64,000 nucleotides of DNA from Acanthococcus lagerstroemiae (GCA_031841125.1 CM063107.1:68397814-68461813); one strand, 5' to 3'. Counted from the first letter of the stretch, positions 22,245-33,374 are shown. Translations and numbers: made by a program. The notes: a model not told the origin generated them from the sequence alone.

Positions 22245-23012
22245 AGGTAGATGAGTCCAATAAGGCCCGGATCTCTAGTATAAGGCCCTATGTACCGATC
22301 TTGACTGCTACGCTTTAGACTGCATTAAAACGTACAGCAAAGTTGTTCCTTCATCATATTGCTACACTGTCTAATTGTTTTTATCGGGATTTTAGTCCAC
22401 TGGTGCGAGATATGCCGGTTAATCATTTTCCAATTACGTAAAAAGTATTCCGATGTGTTTTTCTGGGTAACTTGAAGGATTTACGAGTATTATGTTAGTC
22501 AAATGGAATTCATCCAGAAATCAAACATTGGATAGTCGTTGTAATGGTAGTTGGTTAACGATCGACGCCAGAAAAGTGAAATTTGAGCAATTTAGAATCG
22601 AGGTATGCGATACTAACAAAAAATAGTGTTATGTAACCTAATAAGGCCCAACTTGGTAAGATCAATTGATTGCCATTTCAGTTACAACTTACTCATAAAT
22701 TTCAATTTGAACCATGCTTAACTTTTTATTTACCGAATTTCAGGTAAGGCTTATTAGGTTTTAGGTAGGGTCTTATATTAGATTATAGGCCCAGCCTTCT
22801 TTGGTGCGCTGGCCTTATCAAGTTTTGAAAAAGGGGTATATTTATTAGAAGATCTGAGGAACGTGGAGCAGTATAGAAAAATTTCAAGTTAGCCAATTTT
22901 TAAATATTTCAGTCGACGACTATAACACAAAAAAGGAAAAACATGAAATCACTTACATGAAAGTCTGGAGAGCCAAGACCTTAATTTAAGGCCTTATTGA
23001 GCTCGCCTACCT
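22245..23012. mobile_element. TA-flanked TIR element, AGGTAGNYGAG ends
   Basis: The left end AGGTAGATGAGTCCAATAAGG is mirrored by CCTTATTGAGCTCGCCTACCT on the right, each bordered by TA as in Tc1/mariner/pogo insertions. AATAAGGCC-type words recur inside (about 22258, 22284, 22640, 22985). No transposase frame is seen. The ends resemble those of the 41.1-kb element. Confidence 0.65.
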
Positions 23013-23109
23013 TAATATGCACATGGTGATCACGTCTCACACGACTCATATGAGCATGTCATACATGCGAAGACTCTTGTTAGCTGATATTTCGATTTAT
23101 CGTCGTTAC

Positions 23110-23737
23110 CAGGGCTGCAATTTTTATGCACAAAAAATAGCTAAATATGCGCATATTTTATGCACTGAATTCAGTCAAAATAATATGCCGAAAATACGCG
23201 CCAAAATTGTAAAATATGCATAAATATGCAAATACAATATGGATATATATCATTTCAAAGGAAAAATTAAGTTGTATGCACTAAGACAATTTTTATCATA
23301 TTTTGAAATGATCCAGCAAAGTATCTCCTTAAGAGTCCAATCTTATTTTGATAGGAGATGCTTCCAGGATAATGCAGCTATTCGTAATTTCTTAATCATT
23401 GATGAATGTGATGCGGGCAAGAGAAAGATTATCTCCCGTGCAAAAGAACATTTTTTTCTCAAAGCTTTTCCACTGATTCATCAACCATTAAGTCTTCTTA
23501 ATTTTTTTTTAGAGTCGGACATCATTCCCAGAACTAAACAAATAACTTTTTGGGGGGAAAAATTGAAAAATAAGCAGAATTGGTGCAAAATATGCGGTAA
23601 ATGCCAAAATATGTGAAATTTGCAGGATGAAGTGCTGCTCATTTGACTCAGAATTCTGTGATTCGTGAAGATCTTTTGAAACTTATACCCATACGCCATT
23701 GATAAAAATATGCATTCGCACAAAAATTGCAGCCTTG
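23110..23737. mobile_element. hAT-like element, CAGGGCTGCAATTTTTATGC end
   Basis: CAGGGCTGCAATTTTTATGC is matched by GCACAAAAATTGCAGCCTTG at the right. The subterminal regions are packed with AAATATGC and GCATATTT. The octamers outside do not match. An internal frame (23239-23616, 125 codons) ends in CKICGKC-like residues but matches no transposase motif I know. Confidence 0.6.
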
Positions 23738-24149
23738 TTCATGTGCGCCCGCAGAATTTTTTGATAAGGTAGCAAGAGAAAATGCTGACTACCATAATTG
23801 AACCCTGATTTTTGTATTTGAATTGAAATTAGTGAATAGTTACATGGGCATGAGTCACTCGCTGATAACTGAAAAAATGCGCAGTCCCTATACACCGCAA
23901 AAGGGTACGAAATAATAAAAATTTCGTTCATAATATGATCAATGATTTCGGAAAAAAACCACGAAGGTTGCAGTTTATTTTCAAGTAGGTTTTAAGTATA
24001 TTTACCTTGTTCCTTGTTCTCACCTTTAAAGACTTTAATTTTTTTTAATGTTAATAAACGTTTTATTGAACGATTTAATTACCTGAATCACAAATATCCT
24101 TAATTATGCACAAAAACAAAAAAAACGAAAATGAAACTTATGAGGTAGC

Positions 24150-24384
24150 GGGCACCCATGGCCCCAGGCCCAGTGCTAGAGATGTTGTCGCCTCGGGCAA
24201 TGGAGGAACATTTGCCGCCCCCCTGACAAAAGAAACGAGACTACTTATTTTTACATGTATTATTATTTTTTTAATGAGGCATATAATACCATGATGATTG
24301 ATGAAATGCCGCCCCTACAAATTGGGCGCCCCGGGCAAAGGCCCGCTTTGTCCGTGCCTAGCGCCGGGCCTGCATGGCCCTGAG
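24150..24384. mobile_element. probable hAT-like MITE, CCGGGCCTGCATGGCCCTG end
   Basis: Left GGCCCCAGGCCCAGTGCTAG and right CTAGCGCCGGGCCTG, plus inner GCCTCGGGCAATG and CGCCCCGGGCAAAGG, form imperfect inverted ends. Flanks end in GCGGG on both sides. Non-coding. Confidence 0.5.
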
Positions 24385-25447
24385 TGCGGGGTTGCTTCCC
24401 CCCTCTTAATAAATAAGGCAGTCCAGTATGCGGTTACAATGAAGTGGCCTTCGGAACACGTTGGGTCGACGACCAGTTTGACCCCAGCCGGCAAAAGCCC
24501 TTACAGAAATGTAGAAGAAGACGGCGACGTCTGACAAGGAAGCCGAATCAGTGGTCATTATAATACAAAATTTTCCAATTCTAAATACTTTGTTGTCTCT
24601 TTCAAGGTATAATTTACTGATTCTTAAGTTTTTAAATGACCACGACTGAAAATAAATGGCTCAAATAACTATTAGACACTTTGATACAACATATTACACT
24701 CATCCCCCCCCCCCAAAAAAAAAAAAAAGATCCACCAACGCCAATGAATGTAGGTCAACTCTACTGAAAAAATTACCCCCCACCCCTCTAAAAAAATTCC
24801 AGCGACGCCTCTGCCCGGAGAGCAAGTATTTTAGAGTTGAAACACCCCTCGAATAGGAAAGCACTCACTTCCTTCATCTTTACAACGGAAGTGTCACAGA
24901 CATCTGATGTAAAACGTAATGCGATGAAATTAATTCCCAACGCATGTATTTTGTTTTGTACATACCATGATAACGCAGTCGGTTACAGTACTTACCGTAG
25001 AAAATTCCATTCAATTCCACACACAATTCATACTCAGTGCAGTGTACCATGGAACCTAGTTACATAGTCGAACAATTGAAGGTCTTCATTTCTTTTGATA
25101 AGAACCCGCATTACGTAACTCATATTATATTTTATCAAGTAAAATGAAAAGCTGATAAGTATACAAAACCCATATCTCAGGCTTATCACTGTTCATCCCA
25201 AGAATAATTCCCATGTTACCTTTATTACTTCAGTACATCGGTGTGAAAGTAAGCACTGAAATGGCCTTCGCACATGCACGTGCATAACTGAAGTATGTAC
25301 TTACATGCAGCAACTGACACCGTTATCGTTTGAATTTTGGCTAATCAGGACGCTGAATTGCTGTTTCCTGTCATTTGAGGTCTCCTTTTGTTAAAACTTA
25401 TTTTAAATCAAGTACAGAAGTGTAAGTAATATCGAACCGAGCACAAG
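24385..25447. other. no gene seen; possible MITE relic near 24650-24820
   Basis: A C run followed by an A run (24704-24730) sits in a CAGCGACGCC-bordered piece that looks like the tail of a homopolymer-bearing MITE, but I could not pair its ends. The rest is unremarkable. Confidence 0.3.
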
Positions 25448-25700
25448 TTACCCGGGTAACTAAAGAAGAACAAGGATAACTACAGGGGAACAAGGGTAAT
25501 CTGAGGGTAATCGAGGGTAACAAATGGGTAACTTCTCCCCCGCGGGTAACTAGAGGGTAACTAATTGCGTAATACCCCGCCAGTTACCCGGGTAACTAAA
25601 GGGGAACAAAGGTAATCTGAGGGTAATTCGAGGGTAACAAATGGGTAACTTTTCCGCCGGTAACTGGGTAACTAGAGGGTAACTGATTACGCATCGGGTA
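25448..25700 (+). repeat. GGGTAAC array, two tandem units, family E
   Basis: Two roughly 130-bp units each begin with the palindrome AGTTACCCGGGTAACT and then carry GGGTAATCTGAGGGTAAT, CGAGGGTAACAAATGGGTAA and TAGAGGGTAACT. More than a dozen GGGTAAY heptamers lie in 250 bp. The end ACTGATTACGCATCGG matches the inverted copy at 13765. Confidence 0.8.
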
Positions 25701-25705
25701 TCAGA

Positions 25706-26513
25706 ACATTTCTGAACATGGGAAAAAATTTACTTCACGTTGATATACATTCTAAAATCAACAACTGATTCTCAGTGTACTTACACCCACGGATAATTTA
25801 GACATGTATTTATATTCAACGGTGGCCAATGATGGCGATCCTGGGGGCAGAGAAGACTCCTGTTCCTTTCTCTGGAAAATCACTTCTGAATTTGGCCTTT
25901 TTCATAATAAGCATATAACAAATAACATTTGAGGGGTTTTATAGCCCCTGACGAGAACAAAGCCTTTCATTTTTGTTTGTCAATTCAAAATGAAAAATGG
26001 CATGCTCGCCAGGGAAACTGCTGATCGCTACCGCTACAGGTTACCATCACTCATGTCACTTGGGAGTTCGGAGAGGTGCGAAAAGTGTTTGTATCAAAAT
26101 AATATTTTTCATTGGAAAACAAGAAACACTTCAATTTTCATAGAAAACGCTAACGATTACTTTCATAGCCAAAATTTTAAAAGGAAAATTCCTCGCCCGT
26201 GATATTTTGTTGGAGGAAATGAGCAAAACTATATTTAAACCCCTCAGAATCGACACCATTGGCTCTGTATTACACCTAAATGTAGAAAATGAGAACAAGA
26301 GAACAATTCTGCTGGAGGGGTTCATGTTGCATCAATGGTATGCAGGCAAAACTATGCGACTGCTGACTGGAATATTATTCGTGGCACGAGAAAGACAACT
26401 GATAACTCCTCACGTATACAAAAATAACATCATTATGACCTTCAACCAACATGCGGTCAAACATCAATAAATCTGAATTAAATTTGTAGTAATATTTATG
26501 TAACGAACTACCT
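25706..26513. other. no supported gene
   Basis: Frames at 25990-26470 on both strands lack domains and codon bias. No element boundaries are seen. Confidence 0.35.
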
Positions 26514-26522
26514 AGGTAACTT

Positions 26523-27715
26523 GGGGACAGGAACTTTTGCCGCCAGCTATTCGCCGCCAGGTTATTTCGCCGATAGACTTTTTCGGCGCCCAGGAGTTTT
26601 TGCCGATGGCCTATTCGTCGCCAGCAAAAAGTTCACTTTAACAAAAACGAATTAAATTAATCCAGCCTGAATTGTCTCTTATCTATAACCAAATCTGTCC
26701 TCACTTGTCTTCTTATAGATGAAAGCATTTTTTGACTTTCAACTCGTTTTGCAATTGGCTGAGCCAAGTTTTGAAAAATTATTCTTATTTGTCAGAGACT
26801 TAAATTTTGGCGTTGCGAAAGGAGAAGGGGGTGCAAAGGGCGAGTGCATGAAATGATAGCCTCCGGGGAGCTGAGAGAGATTGGAGTTCACGACCACGAT
26901 CCTAACCCAGTATATGTGGAGGCTCAAAAGGCCGTTACAGCAGTCAGGAAAAGAGCTATCGACACAATGGAGCCCGCATGTGCCATTCTGACTCAGGTCA
27001 CTGAAGGTCTGCCAAAGGCTAGCCAAGGCTGTTTACCACGCACTGATTCGTTGAAGAAGAATATTCGAAAAAGACGAGCAATGAAAGAAGTTGCACCTCA
27101 TACACCTACAGCGAAGATTTTGTGATTACCGCATTTGAGCAGCTCCAGGAGACTGCTGATGAAAGGCTAGATCCTATTTTCAATTATTTCGAAGACAATT
27201 ATATTGGGAGGTCGAACAGAAGAGGAAGGAAAAGGCCAATTTTCAGCATACAGTGGTGGGACGTCTATCAGAGAACTCAAGAGGCTACTCACAGGTCAAA
27301 TAATTATACTGAGGCAGCCCATCGTCGGCTTCAGTATGAAATGGGAGTAGCCCACCCTTCCATCTGGAAGTTCATAGCTGCTCTTCATCGTGTTCAGAAG
27401 GGGAGAGATATTTACTTCGAGGAACTGAATCGCGGAGATGCTCCACCTGCCAAAAGGAGGAAATATTCTCAACTCGACTCAAGATTGCAACAAAGGGTTG
27501 AAGCTTTTGACAGCCAACATATACTCGACTATTTGAGAGGAGTTGCCTATAATTTAATGAATATATAATTTTATAAACTTAAATTTTCAACTTTTTTCAC
27601 CTTTGTCGGCAAGAAGTCCCAGCGACCAAAAGTCTTGGCGCCAAAACTCCGGCAGCGAATCAGCTGGCGGCGAATTATCGGTGGCGAATAGGTGGCGGTG
27701 AAAGTTTCTGTGCCC
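26523..27715 (+). mobile_element. MULE DNA transposon, internally deleted, exact 9-bp target duplication
   Basis: AGGTAACTT is present at 26514-26522 and 27716-27724. Inside it, the left end GGGGACAGGAACTTTTGCCG mirrors the right end GGTGAAAGTTTCTGTGCCC (two mismatches in the first 15 bases), and inverted similarity continues for about 110 bp through repeated CGCCGNCAG/TTCGCC units. A 9-bp duplication and long terminal repeats are typical of Mutator-like elements, and the coding remnant inside agrees (next entry). At 1.19 kb it is too short for a full transposase. Confidence 0.9.
26767..27568 (+). pseudogene. MULE transposase remnant: FLYWCH N-terminus joined to C-terminal tail
   Basis: The N-terminal part shows a FLYWCH-type signature: KFWRCERRRGCKGRVHEMI at 26802, then GVHDHDPNP, i.e. 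W-x-C...C...H-x-H ligands. A linker ends in DSLKKNIRKRRA (to about 27090). After a frame change at 27110-27125 the C-terminal region characteristic of MULE proteins follows: YFEDNYIG, WWDVYQRTQEATHRSNNYTE, HPSIWKFIAALHRVQKGRDI and a final LDYLRGVAYNLMNI before TAA at 27568. The central DDE/MULE catalytic domain expected between these parts is missing. There is a TGA at 26772 and a shifted LFLFVRD segment upstream, so the gene is also broken in its N-terminus. It cannot encode active transposase. Confidence 0.85.
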
Positions 27716-27724
27716 AGGTAACTT

Positions 27725-28607
27725 GACTGAAATCGTGAAATCTACAAACCATAACAATAACCTAAAGTGTCAACTAGTAACCTGTCATTTCGTAAAACTC
27801 AGTCGATAAGAGAGTAGGTATACTTCAAATTTCAATACTTATTCAGTTCTTATCATAGCTGTCGAATCCACAAAAGCCCACATCGTATCAACGAAATTAA
27901 AGACAGGCTGGGCGATTTCGAGGAACAGAATTCTCGGCTAAATAGCAGCGGATGATATGCATGGGCGCCGCCTAGGTTCGGGGACAGTAACCATTAGTCA
28001 GATTTTGAATTGCGTATACATTACATCAAATGAAATGAGAGGATTACTTCATTAACGCTAGATAAAATTGTATCACTGCTCACTTTACTTGAGATAAAAC
28101 GCAACCATTTTTTAACCCGCCACCTTACACCTAAAAAGGAAAGGCACTCTGAGATAAAATTCTGGCGGCATCCATGGCAGTCCGTCCAGGGCCGGATTTA
28201 CCTTCTGTGATGGCGTCGTAGGCAAAACGGAAGGCGGCGCCTAAGAATTTTCACCTTGCAATCCCCCCCCCCCCATCTCAAAATTTTTTTCGTGGGAAGA
28301 AATTTCCTCATTATTTTCTTTCTCTGTGTTCTAATTAATCAATCTTGAAATATGAATAATATGATCATGTATTAGGAATTAGGAATAATAAAAAACTACA
28401 AAAAAATAGTGTTGATGATTGATGAACCAAAAACTAGATAGCGAAACCAAAGATTAAACTTGTGATAATAATTGAACAAATGAAAATGAAAGTATATACT
28501 AGGTATATGATGAGAATAAAAATAAGAAACAACTGTAGGTTATAAACGAAATCATAAGTTTAGTAATAAATAGGTAATGAAAATTCAACAATATTGCACG
28601 AGAAACC
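27725..28607. other. no gene; CAGGGCCGGATTTACC-type relic near 28188
   Basis: CCAGGGCCGGATTTACC at 28187, GGCGGCGCCTAAGAA and a C run resemble one end of a hAT-like MITE, without a partner. Otherwise AT-rich. Confidence 0.35.
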
Positions 28608-28890
28608 ATTTTTTTCAGGATTGGTTTTCCCTGACTTTTCCAGGCCAACTTTTCCAAAACAGGAATCACAGAAATGTTTTACAATACAGATTTTAAAAAA
28701 ATCGCTATCGAGAAGAAGAAGGTACAGATGTAATTTATGTAATATTTTTCAATATTATAGACTATTTCATTTGCGAATAGATTATCATTATTCTCATGTT
28801 ATGATTTACTCTGCAACTCGTTTGTTATTTTCAGAAAATTTCCCTGACTTAAATGAAAATTCCCTGAGACTGACCAAATACTAGATAATA
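28608..28890 (+). mobile_element. end-truncated copy of the 37.0-kb CCCTGAC MITE
   Basis: It shares GGATTGGTTTTCCCTGACTT, CAGGCCAACTTTTCC, TCACAGAAATGTTTTACAAT and GAAAATTTCCCTGAC...AAATGAAAATTCCCTGA with the element at 37021-37308, but both terminal CAGGGTTGCCAC repeats are gone and a stretch is inserted near 28700. Confidence 0.65.
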
Positions 28891-28979
28891 CAAAAGAAAT
28901 AAAGAAAAAAGTCACCCACCAAACATATTGTGATAGACGGCCAACCGTATGTTTACTTTGAAATATGGTGCAAAACACT

Positions 28980-29890
28980 CTAGAAAGATTTCTTTCTGAC
29001 TTTTTTGGCGGCAAATGCATCAATAATCTGATTAAAATGTGCAACAATGAGAGATATGAAGTTTTAATCTGACTCAGCATATTCCTTAGGTAATTTTTGA
29101 TACGTTTCAAAGCTGAAAAACTCCTTTCCCCAGAGCAATTGCTGGCTGGTAATGTTAAGAAGATTTAATAAGCAATAAATATGTTTGGAAAGGTGGACAT
29201 CAAATTATTTTCTGTGATACACTGGAAATTTTCCAAGGGATCCGATTTAAGAGGACTTTTAAGATTTTGACTCTGCAAAAAATACTTGAATTGAATTGCT
29301 TCCTCAATTATGGCATTGGATACATCGACATCATAAAATTCTGAAAATTTTTCCGCACTTTTCCTTAATTCCTCGTTATGTTTATCACTTTTTCCGAAAT
29401 TGAATAGAAATTCAAAGTTATCATTTATATCATTATAATCTTTCTTCCTCCGCTTCATCTCGTTGACCAAATTATCAATAATCACGTTGAAACCTTCCAC
29501 TCCCATTTTTTTGACCCCGGTCAGTATGACCTCAGGAGTCTGAGCTCCATCATGAAATCTTTTAATCCTTCAAATTCTAGGCAACCTAGTTCCACCCTGA
29601 TTAGAATCACCTTCATCCGGCACAGTCATATCTAGAGAAGTGTGGAATGTTGTATTCATCTCTGCTCATTGTATCGTCCTCTCACGTCTTGAAAATATAA
29701 TTGCAAAGATTCATATAATTCACTCGAAGTCTTCAGAGATATGTTGACTTTTTGTAAAGTTATATTCGTCTCATTCAGTCTTTTCAGTATTTTTGTCCAC
29801 AAAATCGTGAGAATTCGAGTAGCGCCGATGAAATGATTGGCGTCACTCATGAGCTTCCATTGTAGGCAATTACCTAGTTTGCCTGTTCGT
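28980..29890 (-). pseudogene. hAT transposase relic, ZMYM1-like
   Basis: On the minus strand, from 29860, ILTILWTKILKRLNETNITL and SLQLYFQDVRGRYN match the middle of ZMYM1-like hAT proteins. A stop follows, then a second block (29506-29165) with GFNVIIDNLVNEMKRR and FGFLF-like NFEFLFNFG. After another stop at about 29165, the diagnostic C-terminal dimerisation motif PASNCSGERSFSALKRIKNY and LLHI are seen to about 29000. At least two stops and frame changes make it non-functional. The N-terminal TTF zinc finger is absent. Confidence 0.82.
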
Positions 29891-29894
29891 AACC

Positions 29895-30351
29895 CCGGTC
29901 TCAGACCAACGCAACATAGGATATGTGATATGCGATATGCGATATGCAACATGCAACATGCAATATGCAAGTCGCACACTGAAGTGATGCAATTTGAAGT
30001 TGGCGATCAGAAATAATTTGGTTATCACCACCATTACCCTCCTCCATCGTGACTTTTTCCTTCCCTACCATGACCACCTCCTCCCCAACTAACGCCCTAT
30101 CCAATCATAGTTTTCTGAACCCACGACACGACGAACAACCATCCCCAACCATGAGAAATGATTGATTCTAGGAATGTCGCATGCAACATACCATCTGGCG
30201 ATATGGTTTTCCATATCGCGCGCGACGTATATCGTGGCGATTTGATGTTGCACAATATGATATTGCATTGGTGTGCGCGTTTCCATTTGAAAACATGCGT
30301 GCGACACAAATTGCATGTTGCATATCGTACGTTGCGTTGGTCTGAGACCGG
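29895..30351. mobile_element. TIR element with perfect 21-bp ends and TATGCAACATGC motifs
   Basis: CCGGTCTCAGACCAACGCAA at the left is mirrored exactly at the right end (TTGCGTTGGTCTGAGACCGG). Subterminal GATATGCGATATGCAACATG-type repeats follow the left end and CATGTTGCATATCG precedes the right. The interior is non-coding. No clear target duplication is present. The right side continues into TCTAAATCCGGCCCTG, the end signature of hAT-like MITEs, so it may be part of a larger element. Confidence 0.7.
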
Positions 30352-30498
30352 TCTAAATCCGGCCCTGAGTCCACCCATTTGTGGAGCGTATGATGATGCA
30401 CGCGCGCCAAACTGGCTCCTCAGATGCCGCACCCTTGGCCCCGTAAACTACCCTAGTACTATCAGTGACCCGAGGGACATCTCGAGGCAGGCTCGGAT

Positions 30499-31851
30499 CA
30501 GAGGCATTTTTAACCGTTAGGCAACCTAAGCAGCTGCCCAGGGCGGTAAAATTTTGAATTTTCAGACAAAAAAAAAAACCAAAAAAAAAGAATGAGAAAG
30601 TAGAAAAATAGAGAAGGAATAAAATAGAAGAAGAAACTACGCAACTACGCTATTTGAAAGATTTCTGTTGTATATGGGGTGACGTGAAAGTCCGTTCTTA
30701 TTGAAAAATGCTTCGCAAAAATTTCCTAGTCAACTTATCGAGAAAATTTCTACTGCAGAGGCATTTTTGGTCCATTACTATTGAAAAATTAGCCATATCC
30801 TCCGCATTATCAAAGCGTACGAAATTCTTAGGTGACAATCGAGAACTGGTCCCACAAATTGTAATTTTTGTTTCATGATTTATTTCAGTAGTTTTTCCAT
30901 TTTTTTCTCTGTAGTTTGTTACACAAAATTTTGTCATGGTGTACGCCTATTCTTTATTCAGCATTATATCATCAATTAATGTAAGTAAATTTAAACTAAG
31001 AATTATTTTCTTGCCAACGAAGTGAATTTAAATCCGCAATTTTGTGTAAAGGGTATTAGCACTTTAGCAGCCTGGTTCATAGTCACCTGACCACTATAAA
31101 TTGGGCGCACTTATGATTCCATGTGCTCCTACAATGTATTTCTAATCAAATGTGGCGGCTGACTTTATACTGCCTAGAGCAGCTTCTTTTCTTAACCTTT
31201 TATGACTAGCATACAATTTAAGACTTAGAATACTAGCATGATGAGGGAATCCCCGGTACTATAAAAGTTCAAAATTTTGAAAATTCAACTATGGGATCTT
31301 ATTGTACATATAATTCATAATAAAAAAGTTTATGTAAAATAATTGCTTATCTACACAATTGAAGGAGCTACAAATTTTTCAAAATGTAAAACTCAACTTA
31401 CTTTCGCTCATCGTCGTTTGGCCAATAGTAACAGTGTAATGGCGAGAACATTGCAAGGTATTGCAAAACTTAATTTTGATAAGAATGAAAGAATGTGATG
31501 ATAACGCGTGAGTAACGAAAACAAAAAAGAAAACACGAACTAACTAATTGGCCGAAACTGGCGTGTGGATGACGAGAGGCGAATATAGGAAACTGCCGCA
31601 CAGAGTGCGCTGCTTTCCAACATTACGAAATAATGTCCGTGCGGGAGTACTATTTTATTGAGAAAATGACTTCTTTTTTCTCAATGTGGTAACACTGTAA
31701 AACGTTTCAGCGACTTCAACGGACAAAATAAACAGCATATTCGTACTCTACGGCCATTTTTACATAAGAATCATGCCGAAATAATCAACCAATCAATAAC
31801 CGGGGATTCCCTCAGCATGCTAGTATTCAAAGGTTAATACGCACGCCTGTG
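30499..31851. mobile_element. hAT-like element in family F, 8-bp duplication GCTCGGAT
   Basis: GCTCGGAT occurs at 30491-30498 and 31852-31859, and the flanking F sequence is collinear across the insert. Ends CAGAGGCATTTTTAACC and GGTTAATACGCACGCCTGTG are imperfectly inverted. The start (GTTAGGCAACCTAAGCAGCTGCCCAGGGCGG, split here by position 30520) is typical of hAT-type MITEs. No transposase is visible. A further TIR element is nested inside. Confidence 0.7.
31228..31828. mobile_element. nested TIR element, GAATACTAGCATGMTGAGGG ends
   Basis: GAATACTAGCATGATGAGGG then AATCCCCGG at the left is mirrored by CCGGGGATTCCCTCAGCATG and CTAGTATTC at the right, about 30 bp with one or two mismatches. 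The interior has no gene. The target site is unclear. Confidence 0.65.
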
Positions 31852-32002
31852 GCTCGGATTCCTGCTTCGGATTCGCGCTGCCCTGTCAAGGCCACTATGG
31901 GACACCCTACTGACTGAAGCGACCAACGTTCACCCAGCATTAACCTGGAATTCAGGTGCACCACAGCCGGACGCGCTTCCTTCCTTTAAATCTCACCTTC
32001 TA

Positions 32003-32285
32003 CAGTCTGTCCCAAATAAGAATGCCGAAAACAGCGTTCACACTTTGCTGCGGATCTTAAAATCGATTTTTCCGCAACAAGCCTGGGTATGTCAGATTGC
32101 ATTACATTTCTTGAAAAAGAAGTATGAAACAAAAATCTACAGGAGATAACGGCAATTACTGTTTGATTTAATTTAGAGAGTATCTATGCTCTGGTTTGTA
32201 GTGTTGTGTGAATAACTACCTTTTCCTTTCCCCACATGCCACCGTACTCACAACTGTTTTCGGCATTCTTATTTGGGACAGACTA
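32003..32285. mobile_element. Tc1/mariner-like MITE with about 30-bp TIRs and TA flanks
   Basis: CAGTCTGTCCCAAATAAGAA and TGCCGAAAACAG are mirrored by CTGTTTTCGGCA and TTCTTATTTGGGACAGACT. TA borders both ends (32001-32002, 32286-32287). It interrupts family F between CTCACCTTC and GTCTTGATACG, which the 63.3-kb copy shows joined. Non-coding. Confidence 0.85.
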
Positions 32286-32465
32286 TAGTCTTGATACGTG
32301 TGACGACACTAGAAGGCGGTGGTGGTGGGGTGAAGCCTGCCGGGGGGGGGTCTGCAGCAGCTCCGGGATGGTACAGACTACAAAGTCGTTGTGTTCAGTG
32401 TAGGTCTAGCTTCGTTCGTCAGCCGTCTGCCTCGACCATTCTGTCTATATCTTCTTCTTTTGATG

Positions 32466-32963
32466 GTCGAGACCAAAGTCATATAGATACACCAAGTTAG
32501 ACGACTAGCGCGTTTCCGCGTTCTGCCGTCATGCCAGCGCGCTGCTATCGCTGAACTCCTTTGTTTGCATTGCGCTTATATGGACAGTTTTACGTTTTTG
32601 CGGATTAGCTCAAAAACTATCAATTTTGATAAAAAATTGGAAAGAGCTAAATTTGTTCACCTTGGAATTTCCCATCGAATGCGAGTAAATTCGAAATTTT
32701 TATGGGTAAAATTTTGAAACTGATCTTACCTGATAGAAAATAACAGGTAGAATAAATTTTGTTCTTTTCACTTTTTCATAAAACTCGACCGTTATTGAGA
32801 TAAACGCAAAACCTTGTTAGGGCTCCCAACGTTTACATTGTTTTCACGGCAGTCGAACGCTGCCAGCGCAGCTATCGGGATAAATTATCGTAACATACGA
32901 AGTTTAACATTGGTTAAATGGAGAGTCGAACGACTTGGTGTATCTATATGACTTTGGTCGAGA
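32466..32963. repeat. inverted repeat pair around 430-bp spacer
   Basis: GTCGAGACCAAAGTCATATA and GATACACCAAGT at 32466-32497 are repeated inverted at 32931-32963. The spacer itself contains a weaker inverted pair (CCAGCGCGCTGCTATCG near 32535 and CGCTGCCAGCGCAGCTATCG near 32858). Probably an unclassified foldback element. Confidence 0.55.
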
Positions 32964-33207
32964 CAAAGACTTACATCCGGTTCTATCCACTTCCACTCTT
33001 CAACATTTTTGGAACCAAGTCGGACGTGAGACGTTCGATCACGCCGTCGCTATCGCTCCTATTGTCGCCGGGATCCTTCGTTATTACCATTCCGCGCTTC
33101 TCCCGCTCGCAGGCCTCACACTTGAACAGGGTGTACCAGGGGTTGTCCTCCGCCCCTCAATCACAGTGCGTGCACACAGGCTCAGCACTATCGTCATCCG
33201 ATGTAAG

Positions 33208-33363
33208 CAGTGGCGTAGCTAGGGAGTTCCTAAAGGGGGGGGGGAGCACAATAAGGTTTTCAAGGGAGAAAAAGTCGAAAATTGCGGTATTTTAAAAAAA
33301 TCGCCGATATTAGAGGACTATGTAAAAATATTGGGGGTGCCCCCCCCCGACGCTACACCACTG
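33208..33363 (+). mobile_element. hAT-like MITE, exact 8-bp duplication GATGTAAG
   Basis: CAGTGGCGTAGCTAGG is mirrored by GCTACACCACTG. GATGTAAG lies at 33200-33207 and 33364-33371. The interior shares AAAAAGTCGAAAATTG with the 15.9-kb copy and has long G and C runs near the two ends. It disrupts the R1-like relic. Confidence 0.9.
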
Positions 33364-33374
33364 GATGTAAGTAA

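Larger units (their letters stand above)
30365..32310 (+). repeat. family F copy split by two insertions
   Basis: Three pieces are collinear with the F copy at 62.4-63.4 kb: 30365-30498 (ATGATGCACGCGCGCCAAAC, GGCCCCGTAAACTACCC), 31852-32002 (CACTATGGGACACCCTACTG, GGAATTCAGGTGCACCACAG, CCGGACGCGCTTCCTTCC) and about 32288-32306 (GTCTTGATACGTGTGACG). They are separated by a 1.35-kb hAT-like element and a 283-bp TA element. F itself is about 330 bp, GC-richer than its surroundings, without a recognised frame or tail. Confidence 0.7.

Noticed and set aside
23239..23616. 125-codon frame in the CAGGGCTGC element as transposase
   Set aside because: No hAT motif (no dimerisation or catalytic signature) could be seen; openness may be chance.
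29895..30351. Satellite of TATGCAACATGC
   Set aside because: The repeats are confined to subterminal zones of an element with perfect inverted ends, so a mobile element explains them better.
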